57,814 nucleotides of DNA from Synechococcaceae cyanobacterium SM2_3_2 (lineage in GTDB: Bacteria; Cyanobacteriota; Cyanobacteriia; Thermostichales; Thermostichaceae): NCBI GenBank assembly GCA_012031565.1, contig JAAUUM010000003.1, positions 1 to 57,814 of the forward strand. Direction: 5' to 3'. The notes beneath the pieces are model-generated. The model was not told the DNA's origin. It did no database searches and saw nothing but the letters and a program-made list of their open reading frames with translations. A program made the translations under genes and the position numbers. Shown piece by piece: positions 9,892 to 19,198 of this stretch. The first letter of the stretch is position 1. Each line of letters begins with the position of its first letter.

Positions 9892-11235
9892 CTACCGAAG
9901 CGGCCACCGCCAGGGATGCCACCGGGGGCCTGTGTGTTCGGTGGGACGCTGGGTCAACCCCTGTGTCACGAGGCTACCGACCGCATCACCCGACTCGTAA
10001 ACTTGGCTGATCTCAGTATGAATCTGTTCGATATCGGCGGCGGTGGGCTGTCCGGTGGTGGTGGCTTTGTAAAACTGCACCGTCACCCGAATCGGAAAGC
10101 GGGGATCCCGTTCAATCGGCAAGCCATCGATCTCAGTGAATGGCCCCTCAATTTCCCCATGTCCAATCACAGCGGCTTCTACCCCAGCTCGACCCGCCAT
10201 ATCCGCACTTTCCATCATCATGGAGGCTTGGGGAGCCATGCTCAACTCAGCTGACATGGGAGGTGGCACTTGTCGTTGCTTGAGGGGCACCTGGATCATC
10301 AGCACCACATTAAGACTATCTTCCTCCACCTCAAAGGGTTCATCTTCACGAACAGGAGGCTGGTGCTGGGGATCCGCCTGAAAATCGCTCAGCCGGGTTC
10401 CGGTCAGACTGGCCCGTTCGCCATTGTTATTAAAGAAAAGCCGCTGCCCATTGGCCCAGCCCGATTGCACCGCATCCCGCTGATTGTCGATGATGGTTAT
10501 GCTGGTGCCCTGGCGGGTGGCCAAGATGGTCAAAACAGCCGGATCCCCAGGTCGGGACTGGTAGTTGAATAACACCGGGTTAAAGGTGGCCTCCCCCCCC
10601 GGAGCAATCGGCAAAAAGGCCGCTTGAGCACTGACCAAGACATGGCTATCTCGCCCCGCCAACAGGGATCCCTCCTGTCCTGTCCAGCTATCAGGCTCAC
10701 TCATGTAGTGCCGCAGATGACCCAACAGCTCCCGTAGGCTGACCGACTCTAAGGGATCCCCGCTCTGGTTTCCAACCGGCACATAAAAGCTATCCAAGGG
10801 GATATCGCTGGTGATATCGGCAAAGTTGGGATGGCGGATGACCGGCATGAGATGAAAAGCCCGCTCTGCAGAAAAGGGATGCTGCTGATGAACTTGGATG
10901 GTCATGTCGCTGATGTTGGGGCCATAGGCGGATCCTTTGTCCCGGCCTGTGTCCTCCCAGGTCAGATCGACGATAGAGAGACCCCAGCTGGAGGCCAAGT
11001 TGACGGCGGTGGGATCCGAGGTCATGGTCTGAACCTGCTGGATCACTTGGGTATAAGCCTGATCATCGGCCCATGCCTGAGAGATCTCTGTGACATCCAT
11101 CCGAGAGGCTGCTTCCGGCTGACGAGGCAGAAGTGAAGGATGAGCCGCAGGGATCCCAATGGCCATCATTGCGCCCATCAACGCAGGGATCCAGGGGGTC
11201 AATGATCGAGCAGCGGGGAAGGGATGGGCAAGCAT
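9892..11235 (-). CDS. Secreted protein of unknown function
   Basis: 447 residues with an N-terminal signal-like hydrophobic stretch (LTPWIPALMGAMMAIGIPAA). The rest is soluble with many beta-prone segments and a Met-rich patch (SAELSMAPQASMMMESADM) at about residues 345-363. No catalytic motif was recognised. The ATG at 11235 is chosen because GGAGAGG lies just ahead; a TTG 15 bases upstream is also in frame. Probably exported to the periplasm or bound to the membrane. It is not obviously co-transcribed with cobK, which starts 19 bases downstream of its stop, although the spacing would allow it. Confidence 0.7.
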   Translation of the reverse strand: MLAHPFPAARSLTPWIPALMGAMMAIGIPAAHPSLLPRQPEAASRMDVTEISQAWADDQAYTQVIQQVQTMTSDPTAVNLASSWGLSIVDLTWEDTGRDKGSAYGPNISDMTIQVHQQHPFSAERAFHLMPVIRHPNFADITSDIPLDSFYVPVGNQSGDPLESVSLRELLGHLRHYMSEPDSWTGQEGSLLAGRDSHVLVSAQAAFLPIAPGGEATFNPVLFNYQSRPGDPAVLTILATRQGTSITIIDNQRDAVQSGWANGQRLFFNNNGERASLTGTRLSDFQADPQHQPPVREDEPFEVEEDSLNVVLMIQVPLKQRQVPPPMSAELSMAPQASMMMESADMAGRAGVEAAVIGHGEIEGPFTEIDGLPIERDPRFPIRVTVQFYKATTTGQPTAADIEQIHTEISQVYESGDAVGSLVTQGLTQRPTEHTGPRWHPWRWPLR

Positions 11236-11561
11236 GGGGAACCTCTCCAAGTGGGATATTCCCGACAGTAACTGAACGATTTGGGGCTGGGAGCTGAGTT
11301 GCTAGATCTGAAACACCAGATTTGAAACATCAGATTTGAAACATCACTGGGATCCCGGATGGACTGAAACCGATTCGATAAGATCTTGCCGCAGCCTGAA
11401 AATCGGAATGCTTAGTGCCGTGGTAGCTCGCTAGCTGGGATCCCATCTGTGCTAGCATTGGATGCTGCCACTGTGCGCCAATAGGTCTCAACCGCCTTTT
11501 GTCAAGTCCAAACAAGTCCAAAACAGGTCATCTGAAGTCGGTATAAGGATAGCGTCCCGTC
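11236..11561. other. Intergenic region between divergent genes, promoter side of rplK
   Basis: This holds the upstream region of the secreted-protein gene and of rplK. Near 11304-11345 a 14-base unit (close to CAGATTTGAAACAT) is tandemly repeated about three times. No tRNA, nusG or secE was found, so rplK is not preceded by its common secE-nusG neighbours here. No clear promoter could be fixed. Confidence 0.5.
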
Positions 11562-11990
11562 ATGCCCAAAAAACTGGTTAAGGTGATTAAACTCGCCATT
11601 ACAGCAGGCAAAGCAACCCCTGCTCCTCCCATCGGCCCAGCTTTGGGTCAGCATGGGGTCAACATTATGGCTTTTTGTAAAGAATACAACGCCAAGACTG
11701 CCGACAAGACCGGCATGGTGGTTCCGGTAGAAATATCGGTCTTTGAAGATCGGAGCTTTAGCTTCATCCTCAAAACCCCCCCTGCATCTGTGCTGATCAA
11801 GAAAGCATTGGGAATTGAAAGCGGCTCTGCTGAACCCCAAAAGAACAAAGTTGGCACCCTCACCCAAGATCAATTGCGTCAGATTGCCGAAGAAAAGATG
11901 CCTGACCTCAATGCCAACGACATTGATGCAGCTATGAAGGTGATTGCCGGAACTGCCCGCAGTATGGGCGTTCTGGTGGCTGACAAATAA
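11562..11990 (+). CDS. rplK: 50S ribosomal protein L11
   Basis: 142 residues, the standard length. It begins [20 protein letters not shown], contains [20 protein letters not shown], and ends [14 protein letters not shown]. It binds 23S rRNA at the GTPase-associated centre and is needed for stringent-response signalling. It is first in the cluster rplK-rplA-rplJ-rplL, 70 bases ahead of rplA. Confidence 0.98.
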   Translation: MPKKLVKVIKLAITAGKATPAPPIGPALGQHGVNIMAFCKEYNAKTADKTGMVVPVEISVFEDRSFSFILKTPPASVLIKKALGIESGSAEPQKNKVGTLTQDQLRQIAEEKMPDLNANDIDAAMKVIAGTARSMGVLVADK

Positions 11991-12060
11991 TCCGATAGCC
12001 TTTTTCGCAAACCCAATTTAGGGGGAGAGCCCCGCTCGTCAGAACCCCAAGGAGAACATC

Positions 12061-12774
12061 ATGACTAAGAAATTATCCAAGCGGATGCGCGAGTTGAGCG
12101 CCAAGGTGGAGCAGCGTCCTTATGGTGCAGCCGATGCGCTGGCTCTGCTCAAAGAAACCGCCACCGCCAAATTTGACGAAGCTGCCGAGGTGCATATCCG
12201 CCTGGGTATCGACCCCAAGTATGCCGACCAACAGTTGCGGACAACCGTGGTGCTGCCGCGTGGCACGGGCCAGACCGTGCGGGTGGCGGTGATCGCCCGA
12301 GGTGAAAAGGTTAATGAGGCCCAATCTGCCGGTGCAGATACCGTTGGCTCAGAAGAGCTGATCGCCGAAATCAGCCAGGGCATGATGGACTTTGACCTGC
12401 TGATCGCCACCCCTGACATGATGCCGCAGGTGGCTAAATTGGGTCGTTTGCTGGGCCCACGGGGTTTGATGCCCTCGCCCAAAGGCGGCACGGTAACCTT
12501 TGATTTGGCCAACGCGGTACAAGAGTTTAAGTCCGGTAAGTTGGAGTTCCGAGCCGATCGAACTGGAATCGTTCACGTCCTGTTCGGCAAGTGCAGCTTT
12601 GAGGCTGAGGCACTGCTGGAAAATCTCAAGGCTTTGCAAGAATCCATCGACCGTAACCGTCCGTCGGGAGCCAAAGGCAAATACTGGCGCACCATGTATG
12701 TTTCCGCCACGATGGGGCCTTCCATTGAGGTGGACATTAGTGGATTACGTGATCTAAAATTGGGAGCTGCATAA
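12061..12774 (+). CDS. rplA: 50S ribosomal protein L1
   Basis: 237 residues, normal length. Conserved regions include [20 protein letters not shown] and [21 protein letters not shown]1 forms the mobile stalk near the E site and in many bacteria represses its own L11-L1 mRNA. The start ATG at 12061 follows AAGGAG. A 587-base gap separates it from rplJ. Confidence 0.98.
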   Translation: MTKKLSKRMRELSAKVEQRPYGAADALALLKETATAKFDEAAEVHIRLGIDPKYADQQLRTTVVLPRGTGQTVRVAVIARGEKVNEAQSAGADTVGSEELIAEISQGMMDFDLLIATPDMMPQVAKLGRLLGPRGLMPSPKGGTVTFDLANAVQEFKSGKLEFRADRTGIVHVLFGKCSFEAEALLENLKALQESIDRNRPSGAKGKYWRTMYVSATMGPSIEVDISGLRDLKLGAA

Positions 12775-12964
12775 GATTCTGGTTCATTGGGATCAAGCGA
12801 CCCCAGATGAGCAGCAATCCCAGATGAGTTTTGGACTAGGCGATCTCACACCCGATTGTCTCTATCCAAATCCAATAAAGGGATCCAACCGACTAAACCG
12901 TATTTCAGACCATTGAGGAGCCTCGTTTTTACGAAGCATTGACCGACGCTTGCCACCTTTGATC
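12775..12964. other. rplA-rplJ spacer, upstream part
   Basis: No gene seen. It holds a partial direct repeat (CCCAGATGAG near 12801 and 12820) and one GGATCC element, and should contain the promoter of the rplJ-rplL transcript, though no clear -35/-10 pair was chosen. Confidence 0.4.
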
Positions 12965-13040
12965 TAGCCGTAGACCGCAGGTATTCGGGCCGTGATAGTT
13001 TCATGGATCCTGATCTGTAAACCCTGCCGAGGTTGGAGAC
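12965..13040 (+). promoter_or_regulatory. Ribosomal protein L10 leader (autoregulatory mRNA element)
   Basis: The leader ahead of rplJ contains GTAGACCGCAGGT at 12970-12982 and CCTGCCGAGGTTGGAG at 13023-13038. These are the two conserved halves of the bacterial L10 leader (an ACnGCAGG half paired with CCTGCCGAGG, forming a kink-turn), bound by the L10-(L12)4 complex to repress rplJ-rplL. Position and orientation fit. About 320 bases separate it from the rplJ start, so an attenuator may follow. A GC-rich hairpin-like segment with a T stretch near 13120-13143 is a weak candidate. Confidence 0.75.
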
Positions 13041-13361
13041 CTAAACATGACTGCCAGGGATCCCTGTGGGGTGATCTGAGCGGTTGGCAAGGTTTTCATC
13101 TCTCGTGACAGTCTCGGTTTCCCGCCGGGGCTGTTGTTTTTGGGGCTTATGTTCCCACTGCCATCTCCCTAGTTGGGTCAGGGATCCCAAGCACTGCCTC
13201 CATGAGCCTTGATCTGTTTGATCGCTCAGATCCCACCTGTTGCTTGATCTGTTGCCTGAATGATCTTCCCTCTTGGCCCTATGGCCCGAGTTGGAAATCA
13301 CCCCAGCCCAGGAGTCCCGATTCAGCTATGAGTCACCCAATCGTCCCAAGGAGGTGAGCTT

Positions 13362-13931
13362 ATGGGCAAGCAAACGCTAGCCCGCAAAGCCGAGATTATT
13401 GAAGATGTCCAATCTTTGCTCGATGCCAGCCAAATGGTGCTGATCATCGACTACAAAGGTCTGACCGTGTTTGAGCTTAATGACTTTCGCGCCGAGTTGC
13501 GTGAGTCTGATTCAGTCTGCATGGTGGTCAAAAATACCTTGATGCGCCGTGCTATTGCTGATCGCCCCACTTGGGTGGGGGTTTCGGAGTATTTAGCCGG
13601 CCCCTCTGCTTTTGTGATGATCCGTGGGGACATTCCCAAAGCAGTCAAAACCTATCAAGATTTCCAGAAAAAGAGCAAAAAGACCGAAGTTCGAGGCGCT
13701 GCCATCGACGGTCTGGCGCTCACTTTGGATCAAGCCAAGGCGATTGCCGATCTGCCGCCCAAGGAGATCCTTATGGCGCAAGCCGCTGGGGCAATCAAGG
13801 CCGTTGCGACCAAATTGGCGGTGGGCATCAATGCCGTACCAACCCAACTGGTCACGGGCATCAACGAGGTACCAGCCTCGCTGGCTCGTGCGCTGCAAGC
13901 GATTGCCAGCAAGCAAGACGAAGCCGCCTAA
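13362..13931 (+). CDS. rplJ: 50S ribosomal protein L10
   Basis: 189 residues. It starts MGKQTLARKAEIIEDVQSLL and contains MVLIIDYKGLTVFELNDFR. The C-terminal helix that carries L7/L12 dimers is the Ala-rich end (NEVPASLARALQAIASKQ). The ATG at 13362 follows AAGGAGG at 13349-13355. It is probably repressed through the leader at about 12965-13040. rplL follows 73 bases downstream. Confidence 0.97.
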   Translation: MGKQTLARKAEIIEDVQSLLDASQMVLIIDYKGLTVFELNDFRAELRESDSVCMVVKNTLMRRAIADRPTWVGVSEYLAGPSAFVMIRGDIPKAVKTYQDFQKKSKKTEVRGAAIDGLALTLDQAKAIADLPPKEILMAQAAGAIKAVATKLAVGINAVPTQLVTGINEVPASLARALQAIASKQDEAA

Positions 13932-14004
13932 TCGGGCTACCTCATCGGTTTGAGTTCTGTTGATCGTTTTTTGTTCGTTCGTTTTTGTTATCTAGGAGTT
14001 CACA

Positions 14005-14406
14005 ATGTCTGAGCGCGTCGAAAAAATTCTTGAAGATCTGAAAGCCTTGACCCTGCTGGAAGCCTCTGAGTTGGTCACCGCCATCGAAGAAGCTTTTGGC
14101 GTCAGTGCAGCCGCTCCTGCTGGTGGCATGATGATGGCTGCCCCCATGATGGCGGCGGCTCCCGGTGCAGCAGCTGAGCCAGAAGAAGAGAAGACCGAGT
14201 TTGATGTCATTCTGGATGAAGTGCCCGCTGACAAAAAGATCGCCATCCTCAAAGTGGTGCGCGAGCTGACTGGCTTGGGCCTGAAGGATGCCAAAGATAT
14301 GGTGGAAGCTGCCCCCAAAGCAGTCAAAGAAGCCACCACCAAAGCGGATGCCGCCGAAGTCAAGAAAAAGCTGGAAGATGCTGGCGCTAAAGTTACCGTC
14401 AAGTGA
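14005..14406 (+). CDS. rplL: 50S ribosomal protein L7/L12
   Basis: 133 residues: an N-terminal dimerisation domain ([20 protein letters not shown]), an Ala/Met-rich flexible hinge (residues about 37-58), and the C-terminal factor-binding domain ([20 protein letters not shown], ending GAKVTVK). It recruits translational GTPases. It is the last gene of the cluster; an intrinsic terminator lies 65 bases downstream. Confidence 0.98.
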   Translation: MSERVEKILEDLKALTLLEASELVTAIEEAFGVSAAAPAGGMMMAAPMMAAAPGAAAEPEEEKTEFDVILDEVPADKKIAILKVVRELTGLGLKDAKDMVEAAPKAVKEATTKADAAEVKKKLEDAGAKVTVK

Positions 14407-14471
14407 TAGCTGGCCACTGCTGATTAGCTTGTGTTGATCAGCTCGTTCAGTTTTATGGCTTCACAGCCCAA

Positions 14472-14508
14472 AACGGGATCCTGAGCCTTGGTTCAAGATC
14501 CTGTTTTT
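14472..14508 (+). terminator. Intrinsic terminator after rplL
   Basis: Stem AACGGGATCCTGA (14472-14484) pairs with TCAAGATCCTGTT (14493-14505) with one G-U pair and one mismatch around an eight-base loop, followed by a T run to 14508. It ends the ribosomal-protein transcript. The left arm contains the GGATCC element. Confidence 0.8.
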
Positions 14509-14581
14509 ACATAGCTGTTTTTACATAGCTGTTTTTACATGGAGAGCTTACTGAGGAGTCCCTTTGAGAATCCTGGCTAGA

Positions 14582-14618
14582 GCACACCTAACCTACACCT
14601 AACCTACACCTAACCTAA
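14582..14618. repeat. Tandem 11-base repeat
   Basis: About three copies of a unit reading CACCTAACCTA lie between the rplL terminator and the end of the minus-strand kinase gene. No function seen. Confidence 0.6.
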
Positions 14619-17027
14619 CAATGGCAACCAAACCCAAACTTGTGTCCAGCCCTCCTGGCTTTCAGCTTTGGTGTATCCTCCCATCCGAATCGCCAACTCT
14701 TTGACCAGAGCCAAGCCCAGCCCGGTGCCACCGTGGTTCCAGCGATCGGATTGGGGAATACGATAGAACTTGTCAAAAATCCGGGGTAACTCGGCGGCAT
14801 CAATGCTGGCAGAATTGCCCATCACGAACCGGAGCCCCTCCTGAAAAAAGCTGATCTCCAGCCGCAGGCGGCCCTGGGGGGCGGTGTACTTAACCGCATT
14901 GAACGCCAATTCACGCAAGATTCTGGCTAGAGCCTCCCCATCCAACGGGCACTGATCAAAGGCGGGATCCTCGGCAATGGTAGGGGCAATGACCACCTCT
15001 AGCAGTTGCTCCTTATTCTGTGCCTGAGCACGGATCCCGGCCATCACCTGTTCCACAAAGGGGCAGAGGGCGATTTTTCTGGGGTTCAAAGCAGGACGCT
15101 TGCTAGCCAGCCGTTGGATATCTAATAGGTCATTGATGAAATGGATTTGGCGCTCACATTCCTGGATGGCCAGACTGAGATATTGCTCCCGTTTTTCAGG
15201 GCGTTCGGTGCGGGCCAACATGCCCAAAGCCATATGAACATTTGAGAGAGGACTGCGTAACTCTTGGGAGACGGTGCTGACAAAATCAGCCTTGAGTTGG
15301 TTGAGGCGTTCCAGCTCGGTGATCTGGGTTTGAGACACCTGGTAGAGACGGGCTTGATAAATGGCCAGTCCACAAAGGGTCGCTACCCGCTGCAAAAGAT
15401 GAATCTCGGCATCAGCAAAAACACTTAGAGACGGGCGACTAACCCGTAGGATCCCGAGCACTTCTCCCTCCACCACAATCGGACAATTCAAGAGGGTAAT
15501 CCAAGTATTTGAGACCTCGTCAAAGGTACAGGCATGGATAAACTGCCCAGCCCGATACTGTTCTTGTTCAGAATTGAGTCCTAAGGACTGGGGATCCACC
15601 AGGTTTACCCCCAGCGATTGACTATGCAGGAATAGACTTTCCTGATTGACGGTTTCATGATTGATGCTTAAATCTTGTTGTTCAAGTGGGGTGTTTTCTG
15701 ACTCATCCTGCTGGGATCCCTCTGGCACCCCGAGAGCTGGAATCACACTTGGCTGACTGGCCACAACCGTTCCTAACCTGAGGGTCATCTCAAAAATGGC
15801 ATCGGCCAATTGATCCAGTTCTGGAAAAGGAGCGGCGGGCCGTTGCAGACTGAGGTTGCCCTGTTGGGCCTGATGGGTCATGTCCACCAAGCGACTGAAG
15901 GACTGATGTAATTGTCGATAGAGCATTGTTGCGCCTGTAATCCCCACCCCCAAAACCAGCAGGGTGATCAGGGCTGTCTGGCGATGAATAGCCCAGATGG
16001 GCTCGATGAAATCGGCCTCCGGCAAGAGCACCACCAGCAGCCAATCCAGACCATAGGGATCCTGAAGCGAGGCCCATTGGAGATAGATACGCTGGCTGTC
16101 CACCTCCAGGGATCCCTGTTGGGCGTCTTGAATAGTGGCCAGACTACCCCATTGTTGAGAGAGATAGCGGGCGGCAGCCTTGATGAGAGGATCGGCACTT
16201 TGATCTGCCCGCAACCGTTCCTGCCCTCCTGGGGTACGCAAAAAGGGCGGCTCGATCTCTGAGGATGAGGCCACCAGATCTCCGTTGCGATCCATGATGA
16301 AGCTCTCTCCAGAGACCCCAATCCGCAGGGTTTGCAAAAACTCACTCAACTGGGCCAGAGTCAGATCAACCCCCAACACCCCCTGGGATCCCGATGGAGT
16401 CGCAAAGGGAATGGTGGCGGTGATGCCCAAGACTGGCTGAGAGTAAAAGACATAGATAGGCGACCATGTGGGCTGTTGAGCTTGGAGGGCTGGCCCAAAC
16501 CAAGGACGGAGACGGGGATCAAAAGCATCTCGACTCAAGAGTTCGAGCGGTTCTCCTGCCTGATTGAGGGCATAGATCGAGCGACCCCGGGGATCCCTGA
16601 GGTGGAATTGCGGTTCAGGATTATTTTGCACCAACAAAAAGGATCCCGTTTCATCCCCAAAATACAGCCGTTGGACTGCAGGATTTAGCTGCACCTGCTG
16701 CCAAAAGTAGGGCCGGATGCGGTCAGTATCTTCTAGGTCTAGTAGACCCAAACGCAGGGCTTCCGCTTGAGTCTCCAAGAGTAAATACGGAGTTGCGGAA
16801 AAGGATTGAAAATGTTCTTGAACACTGAGGGTGGATTCATAAGCAATCCGAATGGCCATTTGCTCCACCAATCGTCGGCCATTCCACTGGGTCAAAAGCC
16901 CCAGGCCCAAGGCAACAATACCAATTTCCAACAAATGGGGCAGCGTGATGGCCCACCGCAACGGTAGTCCCCCTGAGGCAGGTTTTGCAGAGATCGTAGG
17001 TGATGAGATCTGAATAGGCGGCACCAT
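14610..17027 (-). CDS. Membrane sensor histidine-kinase-like protein lacking the phospho-acceptor His
   Basis: 805 residues. Membrane helix at about 27-47; extracytoplasmic Cache-like sensor to about 345; second helix about 350-370 (LITLLVLGVGITGATMLY); HAMP-like segment to about 420; GAF-like domain about 470-580; dimerisation helix; HATPase_c to the end with RELAFNAVKYT (N box), FDKFYRIPQ and GGTGLGLALV (G2). The H box reads FVSTVSQELRSPLSN: the phospho-accepting His of SHELRTP is Gln (CAA at 15264-15266, residue 588). Either it is a pseudokinase or allosteric partner acting without its own phosphorylation, or one base is wrong (CAT/CAC). No response regulator is adjacent, so the signal and target are unknown. 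Confidence 0.88.
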   Translation of the reverse strand: MVPPIQISSPTISAKPASGGLPLRWAITLPHLLEIGIVALGLGLLTQWNGRRLVEQMAIRIAYESTLSVQEHFQSFSATPYLLLETQAEALRLGLLDLEDTDRIRPYFWQQVQLNPAVQRLYFGDETGSFLLVQNNPEPQFHLRDPRGRSIYALNQAGEPLELLSRDAFDPRLRPWFGPALQAQQPTWSPIYVFYSQPVLGITATIPFATPSGSQGVLGVDLTLAQLSEFLQTLRIGVSGESFIMDRNGDLVASSSEIEPPFLRTPGGQERLRADQSADPLIKAAARYLSQQWGSLATIQDAQQGSLEVDSQRIYLQWASLQDPYGLDWLLVVLLPEADFIEPIWAIHRQTALITLLVLGVGITGATMLYRQLHQSFSRLVDMTHQAQQGNLSLQRPAAPFPELDQLADAIFEMTLRLGTVVASQPSVIPALGVPEGSQQDESENTPLEQQDLSINHETVNQESLFLHSQSLGVNLVDPQSLGLNSEQEQYRAGQFIHACTFDEVSNTWITLLNCPIVVEGEVLGILRVSRPSLSVFADAEIHLLQRVATLCGLAIYQARLYQVSQTQITELERLNQLKADFVSTVSQELRSPLSNVHMALGMLARTERPEKREQYLSLAIQECERQIHFINDLLDIQRLASKRPALNPRKIALCPFVEQVMAGIRAQAQNKEQLLEVVIAPTIAEDPAFDQCPLDGEALARILRELAFNAVKYTAPQGRLRLEISFFQEGLRFVMGNSASIDAAELPRIFDKFYRIPQSDRWNHGGTGLGLALVKELAIRMGGYTKAESQEGWTQVWVWLPLLG

Positions 17028-17425
17028 TGTTCTGCCCTGCTGAAAATCAGGTCTACCGATGAGACTAATTCGATCATCAATTTTTGATCATCAATTTTCG
17101 ATCATCAATTCTGAAAACAATACTATTAAAGTATGAATCCTAACACTGAGCTGGAACCGTTATCCGTGGATCCCAGATGAACCGTGGATCCCAGATGAAA
17201 TCGGATGCGGGACTGCAAAACCTGATGCTCTGGCTTTATCCCACACTGGCTAGCCAGCGATTATAGTCGCAAAAACCAAACTCAAAAACCAGTGCCTTGG
17301 TAAAGAGGTAAACTGGGATCCCGGCAGGACGGGCAAGAATAGCAGCATCAGGATTGTTGCAAAACTTTACAATGCTTGTTAAGGTAAGACCATCAAAGCA
17401 AAGAGACAAAGCAAAGAGAGCCATT
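17028..17425. other. Upstream region of hli with tandem repeats
   Basis: No gene seen. It contains three copies of GATCATCAATTTT or near variants at about 17073-17110 and two copies of CCGTGGATCCCAGATGAA at 17164-17200. Both are tandem duplications. The hli promoter should lie in the last 100 bases. Confidence 0.5.
17366..17383 (+). promoter_or_regulatory. Possible HLR1 (RpaB-binding) site upstream of hli
   Basis: TTTACAAT at 17366-17373 matches one half of the cyanobacterial high-light regulatory element HLR1 exactly. After a two-base spacer, TTGTTAAG at 17376-17383 matches the second half poorly. It lies 43 bases ahead of hli, the kind of gene RpaB controls. Tentative. Confidence 0.3.
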
Positions 17426-17640
17426 ATGCCTACCTATCGTTCCGTTGTTGTTGAAGAAGGCGGTCGCCTCAATAACTATGCCATTGAGCCTGAAATGTAC
17501 GTGGACAGCACTCCCCGCTTCGGGTTCACTGAGTATGCCGAAACCTTGAATGGTCGCCTTGCATGCTGGGCTTTGTGGCCTTGGTTGCCACCGAAGTGAT
17601 CACAGGATCCCCGCTGGTTGCCATCTTGAGTCTGAATTAA
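17426..17640 (+). CDS. hli: High-light-inducible protein (Hli/Scp), frame interrupted
   Basis: A one-helix relative of plant light-harvesting proteins that binds chlorophyll and carotenoid in the thylakoid membrane and protects photosystem II during assembly and high light. It reads MPTYRSVVVEEGGRLNNYAI... then FGFTEYAETLNGRLA. One base is missing near 17563: CTTGCATGC should be CTTGCAATGC, after which the expected LNGRLAMLGFVALVATEVIT and GSPLVAILSLN follow in frame to TAA at 17638-17640 (71 residues). The chlorophyll-binding ExxNGR motif is intact. The ATG at 17426 follows AAGAGAG. Confidence 0.88.
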
Positions 17641-17792
17641 ACAACTAGACTTCAGGTTCAGACTTCAGGTTTTGACAGGTCTGCATTCGCCAAGTTTACG
17701 GCTGAGAGGAAAAACGCCGCAACTCCTCTGCGCTAGTTTTCGCCATCAGCGGTCGCGGCGATCATCACCCACCAAACCTTTCAAACCTTCTT

Positions 17793-19094
17793 TCAAACTT
17801 TGAGGATCCCTTCTGATGTGAGGTACCGTTCTGACAAAAACGGCCTGACCGCAGAGGGGATTTTTACTGTTCCATCCATCTGCTGATAGTTCTCCAACAC
17901 CGCCGCCATCGTCCGCCCCACCGCTAGACCGGATCCATTCAGGGTGTGGACATACTCCGTTCCCTTTTGCCCTGCCGTTTTGCAGCGGATATCGGCCCGA
18001 CGGGCTTGAAAATCCCAACAATTGGAGCAACTGGAGATCTCTCGATACTGATTTTGACTAGGGATCCAGACCTCAATGTCATAGCATCGGCTGGCCGAAA
18101 AGCCGATATCGGCAGTACACAGCTCCAACACTCGATAGGGCAGTTGCAGCATCTGTAAGATTGCTTCGGCATCCCGCACCAGCTTTTCGTGCTCGGCTTC
18201 CGATTGGTCAGGGGCGGTGATTTTGATCATCTCTACCTTGTTGAATTGATGCAGCCGAATCAGCCCTTTGGTGTCCTTGCCATAGCTACCTGCTTCCCGG
18301 CGAAAACAGGGGGTAAAAGCACAGAGATTAAAAGGCAACGTAGCCGCATCCAGAATCTCCCCCCGAAACAGGTTGATCAGGGGCACTTCTGAGGTGGGGA
18401 TCAGCCATAGATCATCCTCCGCACACTGAAACCCATCCTCCGCAAACTTGGGCAATTGGCCTGTGCCCTGCAAGGTGGCACTGTTGACCAAAAAGGGCGG
18501 GATCACCTCGGTATAGCCCGCTTGGGTATGACGATCCAGCATCATCCCTGCCAAGGCTCGTTCCAGCGCAGCGCCAGCCCCCATCAAGGCCACAAAGCGA
18601 GACTGGGCCACCTTGACGGCTCTCTCCACCTCCAGGATCCCCAGTTCCACAGCAATCTCGTCATGGGGTTTAACGGTGTGGGCGGGCTTAAAGTCGTCTC
18701 CCCAGCGGCGTATTTCCACATTGTCAGATTCGCTCCTGCCCACCGGTACGACGGCCAGGGTCGGGTTCGGGATCCTCAACAGTAGATCTTCGATGCGCTG
18801 GCTCAGATCCCGTTCTTGGGCTTCGATTTGGGCAATCTCTTCCTTGAGATCGGATCCCCGTTGTCGTAGTGTCGCCACATCGGATCCCTGCGGATCAGCT
18901 CCGCCTTTGATGGCTGCGCCCACCTGTTTGCCAATGCTGTTGCTCTCGGCTTGTAGCTCGGAACGTTGGGTTTGCAACTGCCGCTGCTGAGCATCCAAGG
19001 CCAGGATCCCGTCCAGATCGACTGGGGCCCGACGGTTGACCATCGCCTGTTTGATACTACCGGGATCCTCTCTCAGGCGTTTCAGATCAAGCAC
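17793..19094 (-). CDS. serS: Seryl-tRNA synthetase
   Basis: 433 residues, class II synthetase. The N-terminal coiled-coil arm that grips tRNA-Ser spans about residues 28-105. Motif 2 is CFRREAGSYGKDTKGLIRLH and motif 3 is GSGLAVGRTMAAVLENYQ. TxE serine-binding residues lie in IPTSEVPLIN. Full length and uninterrupted. It charges tRNA-Ser (and tRNA-Sec where present). The gene stands alone. Confidence 0.97.
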   Translation of the reverse strand: MLDLKRLREDPGSIKQAMVNRRAPVDLDGILALDAQQRQLQTQRSELQAESNSIGKQVGAAIKGGADPQGSDVATLRQRGSDLKEEIAQIEAQERDLSQRIEDLLLRIPNPTLAVVPVGRSESDNVEIRRWGDDFKPAHTVKPHDEIAVELGILEVERAVKVAQSRFVALMGAGAALERALAGMMLDRHTQAGYTEVIPPFLVNSATLQGTGQLPKFAEDGFQCAEDDLWLIPTSEVPLINLFRGEILDAATLPFNLCAFTPCFRREAGSYGKDTKGLIRLHQFNKVEMIKITAPDQSEAEHEKLVRDAEAILQMLQLPYRVLELCTADIGFSASRCYDIEVWIPSQNQYREISSCSNCWDFQARRADIRCKTAGQKGTEYVHTLNGSGLAVGRTMAAVLENYQQMDGTVKIPSAVRPFLSERYLTSEGILKV

Positions 19095-19198
19095 AACCTA
19101 CCTCACAATGCAGACATAAAAGCAGACATCAAAATAGTAAAGGATCCCTCCCCTCCTTTTGAGCGGGCGGAGGTAAGATGTTGCCAGCCGAGACTGGT

